A stretch of DNA of 64,000 nucleotides from Gnetum montanum (lineage: Eukaryota; Streptophyta; Gnetopsida; Gnetales; Gnetaceae): positions 1-64,000 of the forward strand of contig MNCI01004926.1 of the NCBI GenBank assembly GCA_015680685.1, read 5' to 3'. The notes beneath the pieces were generated by a model. It was given only the letters and a program-made list of their open reading frames with translations. It was not told where the DNA came from and searched no databases. Below are positions 35,263 through 47,150 of this stretch, one piece after another. A program made the position numbers and the translations under genes. How positions within the stretch are numbered: position 1 is the stretch's first letter; each line of letters opens with the position of its first letter.

Positions 35263-35282
35263 TTTATTTAGTCATGGGGTTA
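35263..35282 (+). other. NA2 polypurine tract
   Basis: TTTAGTCATGGGGTTA directly before the LTR start TGATGAATCAC. Same position as in NA1 and G2. Confidence 0.75.
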
Positions 35283-36150
35283 TGATGAATCACAATTTGG
35301 TAGGCCCCAATATCGGATACATGATATCAGGTAAGTGATATCGCTGCCTAGGTAATGATACCGTATACACAATATCATTATTCCTATGTTAAACTATAAA
35401 TATAGCACTCGAACACACAAGACGGGAGTCATTAGTTAGTGATTAGTTAGTCATTAGGAGTCAAGAGCCTTTTTGTTAATTTTCAGTTCTTTTCCCAAGT
35501 GTATGCCCTTAGTGTGATGCTTGTAATTGTACAAAACCTTTGTTCAAGTGTGATGTACTTGGACACACACACAACCAACAATAAAGATTGAGATTACTCC
35601 ATCATTGCAGCATTCACTTAGCTTTTATTTTCTTTAATTGTTAAATATTATTTATTGTTTTCTTAGTTAATATTTTTTATCTTCATTTACTATTTCTATT
35701 GGTAATGTAGAATGAGTATGTCTTAATCATGAACATTTAAGTGTCACAAAGTGGTCACCTAGTAGCATATTAAGTAGTGTTTCAAGTGATGTGTGCTTGG
35801 TAATCCTAGATGTAGCACATGAAGTCCAAGATGTGTACAAATGATTAAAGATGGATGTTCATCACACTTAGGCTAGCTTAGATTTTATTTTCCATTGTCT
35901 ATTAGTTTACTCAAGTTATTTCTCATTGCCTTTAGAAGTAAGCATAGTATTAGAAATCACGTCATACACCTCATGCTATACTAAACCACATGTGACAAAG
36001 CAAATACTAGTCCAAGTGGGAAGATAGCGAACTATGATAAATGTATAACTCTCTAAGTGCCACAACTAGTCCATCCACGAAGTTTGACTGAATCACGCGT
36101 ACATGCTCGTATTCGTATGGTTGAGCGTAGGGATACCTCACCGCCGATCA
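35283..36150 (+). repeat. NA2 3' LTR (868 bp)
   Basis: TGATGAATCAC to GCCGATCA. It has AATATC/GATATC words at 35311-35380, a TATA box TATAAATATA (35395-35404), and R-U5 matching NA1 LTRs. Followed by ATTAT, which would be the target duplication. Confidence 0.88.
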
Positions 36151-39100
36151 ATTATGTATATTATCATCTATTCAACAGCATACTATAAACATTTTTACCA
36201 TGGGTTAATCAATAGATTATTAATAAGATAAAGAGTAAATTCCATAGAGCTATCTTTCTTCATGCTTGTTACACTCAGATTTTGATAGTAGAATTTGAAG
36301 GCTAGGCCTACAAGAGTCTAAGATTTGTTGCTCCATATCTAGCAACTTTAGAAGTAGATAGAAAATGTGAGAAAGCCTCCTACAATATGATTACAAGAAT
36401 AAATAAGTTTTTCTTTAAAATTTATCTTTTGAAAATTTAATAATATTGAGCATCTTAAAGGAATGAACATGAGATACAAAGAGTAGTGTGATTTTTCTTT
36501 AGCTTCCAAGAGGATATATTCATCTACTAAGACTTGAAAGCCACATCAACCTAATGAAATAGATGTAGTATATCAGAGAAGTTTAGACAATAAATAAAAT
36601 CAAGCCAAAGATAAAGCATAAGAATAATTAAAAATCTTATTAATGAAGCTTATAGCCTCCTCGTGTAATCAACCAACTATGGAAGTTTATAGATGGATGG
36701 AGAGTAGAGATCATCCTTTGTTCAGTAATTTTCCAAACAAATATTTAGGCTTAATGGAGAAAAATTACTTCTCTTGGAAGCTCATAAAACCTATGGAAGC
36801 TATGTCTAATGAAATATTTCCACATAGTAGTGCTAAATATGCAAGGGCCAAAGGAGCCAAGAAAATTAGAATTGATAGGATAAAGACCAATAAGAAAAAA
36901 TAGTGGCAAAAATAATAAGAGCTACTTCAACAATAGAGCCTACTAGAGCTAAAATAGTAACAAAAAGAAGTGGAAAGCTTATCATTAGCTTTAGCAACAC
37001 TAAATTTCACCTCAGGTTATCTAATGACAGAAGCATCTTAATCTTTTAAGATGAAAGAATAGGAAGGAAGAATCATTCTAAGCTAGAAGCTCCAAACTAA
37101 GTCAAAAACTAAAATAATTATTATCTTTTTGTATAAGAATAATGATCCTAAAACTAAAGGATAGAACCTTATAATGTCACATCAAGACATGTTAGAAACA
37201 ATAGCTATTTTGCTCAAAGACATGGGGCAAGTCACTAATAGAAAATAGTCAAGTTCAAATAATTTTTAGTATAAAAAAAGCAAGAAATAGTTAGTTTAAA
37301 GGAAGAGCTAAAAGATATCAAATGTGTGAATAGCTCAAAGCTACAATTATAATTAAAGATTCATTTCTTGAAAATAAAGAATAAGCTATATTAGAGTTTG
37401 AAGAAATACTTGCTACTGTGAGCTTATGATTGAAACAAGCCAAAATCAAAAAAAGCCTCAAATCATACTTATTTTTAATAGCCAAATTCTAGGAGCTAGT
37501 TGCTAAATTTAATTGTTGAAAGAAATGAATGCAAGAAACCTTGGATGAAATTAAAGAATCTAGGAAAAATCAAGCTATATTTACTCACAGACATCAAAGA
37601 GCTCAAAAGTTGAGGAGAATAGCTACTAAAGTAAGGAAGGCAATGCCACCATTTAAAAGATATTTTCTAGATTAAAAAATGATGGTCATTTCAATAATAA
37701 TAATAGAAATTAACCAAAAAAAAGTTAGAGATTGAACAAATTTGTTCAACTAATGGGACAACATTGAATGAGCTAACTAATTCATTAACCAAATCAAGAG
37801 CTAATGAAGAATAGGAAGAGGAGATTATTAAGAAGCTTAATCATAGAGAGTTGAATGGACTGAATTAAGAAATTAAGGTTTCTTTTAGTTATGAAAAAAG
37901 ATATCAATAGTTACCAATAGAGATGCATCAAATTCAAAAAATTAAGAAGGCCAAATAGGTAGTTGAAAAACTATCAAATAGTTTACAACTCTACAAAGAA
38001 ATCATGAAGTTAATCAAGCCATAAATTTCTACCTATTGTAACTTCTAAAACTATATAAAGCTTTGAACTAATTTTTAATGTAGATGTATGGGGAAGTAGT
38101 GACTTTCTAGAAAAAAACTTATAAAGATAGTTTTTAATAATGGCATTCTAAAATAGATTTAGCTTTTCTTTTTTGACTTCTCTCTCAATTAGTCATTTCA
38201 TTAAATATTTTTTTACTTGTTTAGCTAAATCTACATATAGCTGTATTTTAGTAAACAATAAGTTTTAGAATAATATATTTTATTGAAACACAAAGGTTTA
38301 GCCTATTTCTATTATTCTCATCGAATAAGATAGCTTCTTTTAGTATCAATTTTAAATAAGTTTAATGACAAATTACTATTATTCTATGTATGATTTTGAT
38401 CTTCTTGTATAAAATTTTAATATCAAATTTCATATTTATATAACATACTTTGGAAACATATAGCATTTGGGAAGTATGTTAGCAAATAGCTCAAATTCAT
38501 GGAATGATAAACTCTATTAAATTATTTATTAACTACTATAGCTATCTGAAGTTTAGAGTTTAATGATTACAAAGTTGTTTTAAATGAATAGTTAGAATTA
38601 AAATATATCTAAAAGAGGATGCTTGATATTAGAAATTATAAATAAAGATAATACTTTTGACATAATCAGCTCATTAAAACTAGAAAATGCTATTTGGGGG
38701 TATCTATGCTTTGGTGGAGATGACTAATATCCACCTAAAATGACTAACTAAACTATTTTGGACAAGGCTATTTCCCTACTCCAATAATAGTTATGACATT
38801 CTTGGATAAGGAACAAATTATCCCAACTTAGCAAAATAAGAATTAAATAAATATTTTTATTATTTTAGTATTTAAGGCATTAACAGTAGAACATGTTCTA
38901 AAAAATAAGGTTTATTAACTATTCAAACACTCGACTCTGCATTGACCAAATGATTCTAAGCTACATAAGCAAGGTAGCACTCTAACAAAGTCTAGTCATA
39001 ATTATGAATGTGATGACTCAAAAAGCATACAAGATAAGGAACTAAACTTACCCAAGGGAGGAAGAATTATTGACGTAAAACTAAATGTTAAAAACTAGAT

Positions 39101-39990
39101 GAAATAAAAGTTATGCATAAGATATGTATGAGAGCTCATCCTTGGTATTTATAATTTTTGCAATAAAATAAGGAAGTTACTATCACCTAGGCATTAGTGA
39201 AGTTCCATCAACATAGACTAGATAACTCCAAAATACACTAGAGGTAACCCAAGAGTAAAGGAATTAAACCAAGCCTACCAAGGTGATGCTTCAACACCCC
39301 TACACCAACATAGGGGATGCATTGATGTAAGGTAGGTAGCACATTCCCTCCTAGCACACACTACTTACCAAGTTTGGATAAGAGTTTGAACACTAGGGAA
39401 TATTTTGGATTAGTGTAACAAGACACAAAAGCGCAAGGTATGAATAAGATCCAAAATGATTTGCTATAATAAAAAAATGTCTCTCAAGGTGACCTTTGGG
39501 GATTTGACCTAAGGTATTTATACTCGAGCATTAGAGGTCATATCGGCATGGAGTTGCAGAACTAGTAAAGGTGAGTAATAGGTGCCAGGTAAAGTAGGAT
39601 AGGAAGAGGACTAGCCATTCCTTCTAGCTGGTTCAAGGCCTAACCATGGTGGTAGTGCTGGATTGCCTCTAAGGGATAGATGCTAAAGGAAGAAAATCCA
39701 AAGGAACACTCAAAGCATAACCCAAATATACTATTCCATATCAGTAAAGCATTCTTTTCCTTTTTCCCTCTACAATTTTCCCATTATTTTCTTTATGCTT
39801 AATATTAAATGTTACACATATTTGATGTTTGCTATATTATCTTCTTACCCCTAATCTGAAATATAATGTATATTTGATATTTTCCATGATATCTAGGAAT
39901 GGGATGTCATAGAAACCTTGAGAGGTTATGTAGATCTCTTGAAAGAGATCACATGGTTACATTGGTTTGAGCTAGAGACTCAAACTTGGA
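36151..39990. other. Unassigned AT-rich region with a decayed reading frame
   Basis: No LTR, PBS or pol motif is recognisable. From 36643 to about 38030 the plus strand reads as a Lys/Glu/Ser/Leu-rich protein with many stops; the first 86 codons are open (with KYLGLMEKNYFSWKLIKPME). Composition suggests a coiled-coil ORF from another degraded element, but it does not match NA ORF2 by eye. From 38050 to 39990 I see no gene. A TATA-like phrase and promoter-like spacing near 39500 (GGTATTTATACTCGAGC) may belong to an unrecognised LTR. Confidence 0.4.
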
Positions 39991-40195
39991 CCTAATGATT
40001 ATTTATACATAAAGACTTATAAAATTTGTGGTATCCTTAACATTACATTTTGAGAGATAAACATTCAAATATGTGCAAGCTTCTATCCTCTAAGTATAAA
40101 GATATCCAAGTTTTAGAACCACATATTTTGTAAGTGTGGTTTGTATGCATCAAGCCTCATTTTCTCAAAGGAACTTATTTTCCCTTCTTTAAGTT
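39990..40195 (+). repeat. Copia copy C: 3' end of an LTR
   Basis: The phrases GTGGTATCCTT, TTTGAGAG, ACCACAT and GTGTGGTTTG, and the terminal C/T-rich CTTCTTTAAGTTC, occur in the same order as at the ends of LTR A (41540-41715) and LTR B. The upstream part is too diverged to delimit. Confidence 0.5.
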
Positions 40196-40261
40196 CTTAA
40201 TTCTTAAGTGGCATTAAAGCATTGGTATTCTCATATTTCATGTAACAAATTGGGGTTAACA

Positions 40262-40687
40262 ATGGAATGGACATCCTACAACAAGTTTGCTACATTTGAT
40301 GAAATTGATTTTGCTTATTGAAAGTCTTAAATGAAAGGCTTCTTCAAATTCATGAAGTTTAAAGTTTGGCAATCTATTCTATGATGATATAGTATTCCAA
40401 CCAAATGTAACATACCCAAGCCAATAGGTAGATGAATTGATGTAGAAAATAATAAATTTATATTTGATTCTAAGGCTAGAAATTGCTTATATTGTGCACT
40501 TAGTAAGACAAAAATAAATAGATTAGATAGTTGTAAGTCTACCAAAGAAATTTAGGAGACACTTGAGGCTACTTATAAGGGAACCTTAATTATGAAGCAA
40601 TCTAAGCTACTAGTCCTTCAAAGTGAATATGGTAAGCTAAAAATAAAGAGGGTAAAAGGATAAAATATCATTTTAAGAGCAAATTAT
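40262..40687 (+). pseudogene. Copia copy C gag fragment
   Basis: ATGGAATGGACATCC opens MEWTSYNKFATFDEIDFAY then, after two stops, MKGFFKFMKFKVWQSIL, matching copy A (FARFDFTYWNVRMQGFFKSM). This is the DUF4219/UBN2-type N-terminus of Copia Gag. It aligns with copy A gag up to 40687, where LTR A begins, so the LTR A unit lies inside this gag. Confidence 0.7.
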
Positions 40688-41720
40688 TGACCTTTTGGTA
40701 TGTCAAAACATTAAAGGAAATGAAGTACAAGGATGTTTGTGTGGTTGTGTGGTTGTTGTATTTGTACGACAAGAATGTGAAGACTTAAAAAAACTCAAGA
40801 ACATGAACAAGGAATGAAGAATTCAAGTGCAAAGAAAGGTTGAAGAAAGATGTCTTCAAGAAATAGTAGACATCTTGGCAAGATTTAAGGTAGCACAAGT
40901 GAAGATGCATCTACAAAATAGTAGATTTCTTTCATCAAACAAAGATATCTTCCCAAAATGAAGGCCAATTATAGAAATACATCTTTTACTAGAATAAGAT
41001 ATCTTCCCAAAATGGAGGTCAAATGCAGAAAGAAACCTCAGTCATGAAGAAGACGTCTTCTAGGATCATTAACTAGTTGTTGCACAAGTTCCAAGATGAA
41101 TTTGGAAACATAGTGGCTATAAGAAGACTTCATTCTCATAGGGAAATATATGAGTTTTTATACTTTAATCTTGTAATCATTTGACAATAATTTTAATCAT
41201 TGTTACTCCTCATTGTACTATCTTTTTTCTATTGTAAAGTGAGTTATACCTCAAGTACAAGGATTAACAAACTTAGTTACATTCATCCCTTGTAGTTTTT
41301 GTTCTTTTCTATTGCCCTATGGGGTTGATGTGCTTCTTGCAAGAAGGCATCTTGCTTGAGCTTGTTGGGATCCTTTGGGATTAAGTGTTGGTGTAATTCC
41401 ACGATACTCCAAAGTAGAGTTTAGGTTGTAAAGGTTGTGGGATCCTAGAAATCACATTCTAAGCTTGTCAGGACCTTTTGGGGTTGCATAGATTTGTTAC
41501 ATCAAATTACTCTAGAGAAAAGCTTAGATCTTGTACAAGGTGTGGTATCCTTCAAACCACATTTGAGAGCAACAAAGTCTAGAGGTGTGATTTGAAACTA
41601 TCATCTAGGTGTGTACTACCCAAGTTGGGGAATCATGTTAAATTTGGTATGTGTGGTTTTTTCTAAAGAATTTTAATTAGGAGAACCTATTCATCTGCCT
41701 CTTCTAAGTTCAATGATCCA
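40688..41720 (+). repeat. Copia LTR A (1033 bp)
   Basis: Begins TGACCTTTTGGTATGTC and ends CAATGATCCA. Shares long colinear phrases with LTR B, e.g. GGGGTTGATGTGCTTCTTGC and ATGGTAACCTTCAAACC-like blocks. U3 holds at least six AAGAYRTCTT-like words (40840-41060). A degenerate tRNA-Met-type PBS may follow (AGTGATATTGAAGA, for TGGTATCAGAGC), weak. Confidence 0.75.
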
Positions 41721-41775
41721 CAAGTGATATTGAAGATAGGTACTCTTCTACATCATCAACATCAAATATTTAATA

Positions 41776-43600
41776 ATGAAGGGAATATCTTATACAAATC
41801 CATCCATGTTTGCTAGATTTGACTTCACATACTGGAACGTTAGAATGCAAGGATTCTTCAAATCCATGGAGTTTAAAGTTTCAGATGCAATCCTTGAAGA
41901 TTACACTTCACTTGTCAATAGTTCCAACGACATCATCAAGCCTCACAACAAATGGACATAAGAGGAGAAAGTTATGTTCATGTTTGATTCTAAAGTAAAG
42001 AATTTTTTTTATTGTGCTTTGAATAAATCTAAATTTAATAGAGTATCAAGATGTAAAATGATCAAAGAAATTTGGAAAATTTTAGAAGCTACATATGAAG
42101 GAACTTCTATTATTAAGCAATCAAAATTGTTAGTTTTGTAAAGCGAACATGATAAACTTAAAATGAGAGAAGGTGAGAAGATAAAAGATTACTTCTCTAG
42201 AAAAAATGATATTTCTATTGTCATTAGAGGCATTGTTAAATATTTTTTCCAAAAGTGATGTGATCATTAAAATGATCAAAACTCTTCAACCAGAGTTTAT
42301 ATCTAAGGTCACATCCATGGAAGAATTTAGAGATTTCTCAACTCTGAAATTTGAACAGCTTCAAAGTGCTCTCATTGATTATGAAATGAATATCATAAGA
42401 GAATGAGCTATCCAATAAAGATCCATTGTCCTAAAGAATTTCTCCAAGGAGAAGGAACTCAATAAGCATGATGAGGGTAGTGACGATGAGATTGTCTTTT
42501 TCACTAGAAAGCTACAATGAGTGATAAAGAGAAGAAATAAAGGGACATATTAGCAAAGACTCAATCAGTTCAAATGTAAAAAAATAGGTAAGAATTTTTT
42601 AAATTCTAACTTAGATATCTCTTCTGTAGAATGTTGGGCTTATGGAGGAACGGACCATATGGCCTTTGAATGTCCTAGAAATTTTAGGCTGTAGCCTAAG
42701 AATAAATCCACTAAAGAGGTAAAGAAAACCAACTTCTATATAAGTTGGGATGATACAGAATAGAGTGAGGAAGAAGTGGAGGATGATGCAAAAAATTCAC
42801 ATCTCATCTTTATGGCCCTCACTAATGATGACATTGATTCATCAGATGATGATTTTAATGATGAAAAAAGATTTGATCTTTTATGCAATGAGCTTTTATC
42901 ATTTCAAAGTCTTTTCAATAGGTTGAATAAATAATTCAAATTTAAGGATCAAGAAATATCTTTGTTAAATTTGACTATTTTTTATCTACTAAATAACTCT
43001 CAGACCTAAGGGCTGAGAATGAAAAGCTAACCTCATCTTTAGAACAAGCTAGAGTAGAAGAAATAGCTACCAAATTAATAAATGAAAGATTGGAAAAGGA
43101 AAAGGAATCCCTTTGAATGGTACTAGGACAAGGAATAAGTTTGTATGAAAAGAGTCATTTTTGGTGCTACACATAAGAGCTATCACCTTCTATAATCCCA
43201 TCACAATCAAATGATCCTTAAGGAGAAAAAGCTAATACATCAAAATCAAAGGAAGCTCTTTTCTTTCAAAAAGGTCCTAAAATGTTTGATTATCCTAATC
43301 ACTCATACTACCATACAAGGATTAGGTACTATTATTGTCACAAGTTAGGACATAAACAATGGGATTACAATCTTAAACATTATCATATAAATAATTGGTC
43401 ATATCATAGGACTCTTTGGTCTTATCAAAGTGCATCAAGAAATGATTTTATGTAGGATCATAGGAAAAATTGAATGTCAACTCAAACAACCAATCCAACC
43501 AAAAAGAATGGAGAATTAAATAATAAGAACAAGGGAATCATGACACTCTCCCCAACAAATTTGTAAGAGGAAGCTAAGCTCTGCACAATGAAGAAGTTTG
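41776..43600 (+). pseudogene. Copia copy A gag (broken)
   Basis: Open start with SMFARFDFTYWNVRMQGFFK (41776-41961). A middle block with IKMIKTLQPEFISKVTSMEE (42206-42406) is typical for UBN2 Gag (the L-P-x-x-W/F...K-V-T-A-I-x-E motif). The zinc knuckle at 42632-42675 reads CWAYGGTDHMAFEC: the second Cys of C-x2-C-x4-H-x4-C is Tyr. A second candidate zinc-binding area lies at 43290-43400 with YYHTRIRYYYCHKLGHKQWD. Multiple stops. Confidence 0.75.
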
Positions 43601-43784
43601 GTTGAGAAGAGAATCCTCAAAAGAAGAAACTCATTCTCTAGCCCTCTAGATACCATTACATTTTGATAGTATAGTAGGTAAGTAGAGGTAAGTTTTTTGT
43701 TTTTGCAAACTTGTTTTAGGAATATAGTCCATTGGTAGCCTTTCTCAACCCCATCCTAATTTTAACAAAACATATTTTCAAAAT

Positions 43785-43925
43785 GAAAGATGTCTAATAG
43801 AAGACATGTTTTGATAAGCAAAGACATCTCTTTGAATTTTTGTGCATTTTTGGAAAGACATCTACTACGTAAGAAACATGTCTACTATGAATTTTAAACA
43901 CAAGAAAGACGTCTTCCTTCTCTAA
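43785..43925. promoter_or_regulatory. AAGAYRTCTT-like word cluster ahead of the copy A extra ORF
   Basis: Six AGATGTCT/AGACATCT/AAGACGTCTT-type words within 140 bases, about 130-270 bases upstream of the ORF at 44057. The only other dense clusters are in the LTR U3 regions (40840-41060 and 46270-46470). TAAAGATAAAACTCCC at 43966 is the nearest TATA-like stretch. A promoter or processing role is inferred. Confidence 0.4.
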
Positions 43926-44056
43926 TTTTCTTTTTCATTCAAATCCCTTGTTTACCACTTTAATTAAAGATAAAACTCCCATTTCTTTCTTGTATTCTCT
44001 AATTTGACCTCATAGAGATTACTAGGGCTCTATCATCAGCAAAACTTTTATTAAAA

Positions 44057-45640
44057 ATGGCCCACAAAAAGGTTGGAACATCTAGAGTACCACTAAAGAA
44101 GAAATCCAAAGGAACTACTAGCACTAGGCTATCCATATACACACCACAATTCTATAGTACTAGTGCACAACATAGGTTTGAAGGTACTAGAATCACAAGA
44201 ACCATCATTTAATGTTCCTTGCCTTTCCTTGCTCATAGACAAGCTGCATTAATTGATTATTTCAAAGATTTGAATTGGTGCACCTTCATTGTAATGAATT
44301 TTCTACTTTTTGAAGTTTTAGTTAGGGAATTCTATTGTAATATTGTCATTACAAATGTTATTGTTGGGGCATTTACTATCATCGTTGAGGTTATTCTCAT
44401 TGAGCTCTCTCCCCAAGTTGTGAATGCACTCCTTAGCATCTCAAGTCCTAATGTCTTCCAAATTACAATTAATTCTATGCAGGACATCTATACTTATGGT
44501 ATCATGCCTAATGCATATAATGAATTTTTTCACGTATTATTTGGAAAAGATGTTACTTTTGAAAGAGGTCATGTTAAGAGGAGCCTAATGACTCCTGATG
44601 CTTCCACCTTATCTCTTATTGTATTATATAACATCATGGTAAAAGGATGAAGTTATAGTCATCTGCTACCATCCCAAGCATATCTACACTATTGTCTTCT
44701 TACAAGACTGCCATTAGATTTGGGGCATACACTCTATCGGGACATCCAAGTTTGTATGTCAAGGAAAGGATCCTTGGACATTTCTATCTCATCAGCCTAT
44801 TGATCCGTTAGAGGGGTGTGCCTATTCTAGAGATGCCTTTACTCAAAAGCAAGAGGAGTCTTAAGGAATATATTAAGAAGAGGGGTATTTCACATGTAGC
44901 TAAAGTAGGATCTAGCACCAAACTATAGAAATAGAAAAAAGAAGAATCTGCATAGTTAAGGAGATCAAAATCCAAGCATGCCTAGATTATTTTTTCACTA
45001 AAGAAGCTTCTTTGATCCTTTGCATAAGCTATCAAGAAGCTTGGAGGGAACCTCTCTTACCTATGTGAGAGTTTGGATGTAGCTAGCATTCCACCTTCCT
45101 CCAATGGATAGGTGTTTGTGGAGGTTACTACTCCTTATATTTCTAATACTGAGGAGGATGTTCCTATGTCACTGAGGCATTGTATAGCAACTAGCCATTC
45201 ACATGTCTATGAATCAAGGATGGAGTTTGACTTAGAGCCTAAGGGACCATCGACACATGATTAGGAGGAGCATCATGTTTCCATGTAGCAACATAATGAT
45301 CTTACACTGCCTATTCATTTAGTTCTTCCATCAACCAATGCTCCCAACTCTTTAAAGTAACAGGCTATGGAGAGTATCTTTAGGACCATGTATCAATGGA
45401 TTCTACCTAAAAAGCCTCCCGTTCAAATAGATACTCTAGCTTCATCTTGATTTTGAGTGAAGCTTCATCCCAGGCAAGCTTCCATTTAGTAGATTAAGTC
45501 CTTTGATGAGGATACATAGAGATCAATTCATTCTAACACCAATAGTCATGACGATGAGAAAAAGACTTATCATTCATCTAGAGTAGTAGAGGACTCAGAG
45601 TCTGACGATGTGACCAAGGTTAGTGATTGAGACCTTGGAT
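44057..45640 (+). pseudogene. Copia copy A extra (env-like position) ORF, function unknown
   Basis: Begins ATGGCCCACAAAAAGGTTGG (MAHKKVGTSRVPLKKKSKG). The open block 44219-44650 holds RQAALIDYFKDLNW, EFYCNIVITNVIVGAF and LSPQVVNALLSISSPNVFQI. It then runs with stops to an acidic C-terminus (EDSESDDVTKVSD). Copy D has the same ORF at 51892 with RQVAL, EFFCDIMALNNSVGAF. In Sireviruses an ORF at this place is called env-like. No signal peptide or clear membrane segments are visible here, so an envelope role is not supported. The N-terminal half resembles plant-mobile-domain type proteins only loosely. Confidence 0.6.
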
Positions 45641-46021
45641 GGTTGGTTTCTCTCTCCTTTTGTTAATGCTAAAAAAGAAGGAATTATTTTTTAGTTCTCA
45701 CATATGTGATTTTGGGACTTTTCACATATGTGACTAATGTGATGTGATAGTTGTAGATAGTTATGCTCTGATGTGATTATGAGTAGTTTGGTTTGTAACA
45801 GTTTTTATATGAGATATTGATAGATGGTGTTTTTTCTTTGTTATCTCTGTGTATTATACCATTGCTCTTTAGTTTTACCTTTTCATCATTTTAGTATTTT
45901 CCATGTACTATTGAACTTCCTTGAACCTCAATGCTTTATCTTAATCCATGGCTACCATAGGAATTTATATGTCTTATTATTCTTTCTAGTGATTTATTTA
46001 TATGCCTTATCCTTTTTGATG

Positions 46022-46040
46022 TTGTTAAAAAAGGGGGAGA
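46022..46040 (+). other. Copia polypurine tract candidate
   Basis: TTAAAAAAGGGGGAGAG, the typical Copia tract, but 77-90 bases before the start of LTR homology (46117). Either LTR A has lost its first bases or the tract AAAAAGGGAAA at 46100 is the functional one. Confidence 0.5.
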
Positions 46041-46116
46041 GTATAGTCTGGAGATTTTGCATGTCTACTAACCCATTTTCTTAAGTTTTGAACATCACTA
46101 AAAAGGGAAATATTTT

Positions 46117-47150
46117 TAACCTTTTAATATGTCAAAAAATTAAGAAAAATGGAGTACAAGGACTTTTGTATGGTTGTTTGATTGTTGTGTTCATAGAACA
46201 AGAATGTGAAGGCTTGCAAAAGTTCAATAACATGAACAAGGAATGAAGAATTCAAGTGCAAAGAAAGGTTGAAGAAAGATGTCTCCAAGAAACAATAGAC
46301 ATCTTGGTAGGACTAAAGGAAGTATTGCAAATATGTCTTTGATTAGACAAAAATCTCTTACCAAAATGAAGGCTAGTTATAAAAGGACATCTTTTACCAG
46401 AAGAAGACATGTTCCTAAAATGGAGGTCAAATGTAGAAAGACATCTCAATCATGAAGAAGACATCTTCCATGACCATTAGCTAGTTGTTGTGAAAGTTCC
46501 AAGATGAATTTGGAAACATAGTGGCTATAAGAAGACTTCATTCTCATTGGGAAATATGCAAGTTTTTGTGCTTTAATTGTGTAATAATTTCACGATCATA
46601 ATAATCATTGTTGCTTCTCATTATGATATCTTTTGTCCATTTTAAAGTGAGTTGTACCTCAAGTACAAGGATCAAAAAACTTAGTTGCATTCATCCCTTA
46701 CAATTGTTGTTCTCTTCTGTTGCCCTATGGGGTTGATGTGCTTCTTGCGAGAAGGCATCTTACTTAAGCTTGTCAAGATCTTGCAAGATTGAATGTTGGT
46801 GTAGCGCCACAACACTCCACAATGGAGCACAATTTGTAAAGGTTATGGGAGCCTAGGAATCACATTCTAAGCTTATCAACACCTTGTGGGATTAAGTGGA
46901 TTTGTAGTGTCGAAAAACTCCAAAGTAGAGCGTAGAGGTTGTATAGGGTATGGTAACCTTCAAACCACATTTGGGAGCAACAAAGTCCAGAGGTGTGCTT
47001 GTAAACTATCCTTCAAGTGGGGACTACCCAAGTTGGGAAACCACATTAAATTTGTTGTGTGTGATTTGTTCGAAAGTATTTTAATTAGGGGAAATTATTC
47101 ATTCCTCCCCCTCCCCCTCCCCCTCCCTCCCTTCTAAGTTTAATGATCCA
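46117..47150 (+). repeat. Copia LTR B (1034 bp), shared by copies A and D
   Basis: Colinear with LTR A. Its last 50 bases contain a pure C/T tract of CCCCCT units (47104-47131) in the place where LTR A has CTGCCTCTT; such C-rich ends are usual in Sirevirus LTRs and this one has expanded. Confidence 0.75.

Larger units (their letters stand above)
27456..36150 (+). mobile_element. NA2: non-autonomous Gypsy element, 5' LTR truncated
   Basis: Second copy of the NA family, on the plus strand: truncated 5' LTR, PBS, gag (28067-30448), non-coding region with the shared block, U3-like internal module (31690-31830), PPT-like motif, ORF2 (32307-35094), polypurine tract, and full 3' LTR (35283-36150). 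The order is the same as in NA1. No pol motif is present. About 366 bp of the 5' LTR, including its promoter, are missing. Confidence 0.85.
40688..47150 (+). mobile_element. Copia copy A: LTR - gag - (pol missing) - extra ORF - LTR
   Basis: Direct repeats of 1033 and 1034 bp (40688-41720, 46117-47150) enclose a gag (41776-43600) and a second ORF (44057-45640) but no integrase, RT or RNase H. In copy D the extra ORF follows pol, so pol has been lost here between about 43650 and 43980. Layout and words are Sirevirus-like (Ty1/Copia with an additional ORF behind pol). LTR B also serves as the 5' LTR of copy D, so the two copies form a tandem that shares one LTR, probably from unequal recombination. 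Confidence 0.7.

Noticed and set aside
44219-44650. Calling the 143-codon Copia frame an envelope protein
   Set aside because: It sits at the env-like place of Sireviruses, but I see no signal peptide, transmembrane anchor or fusion segment.
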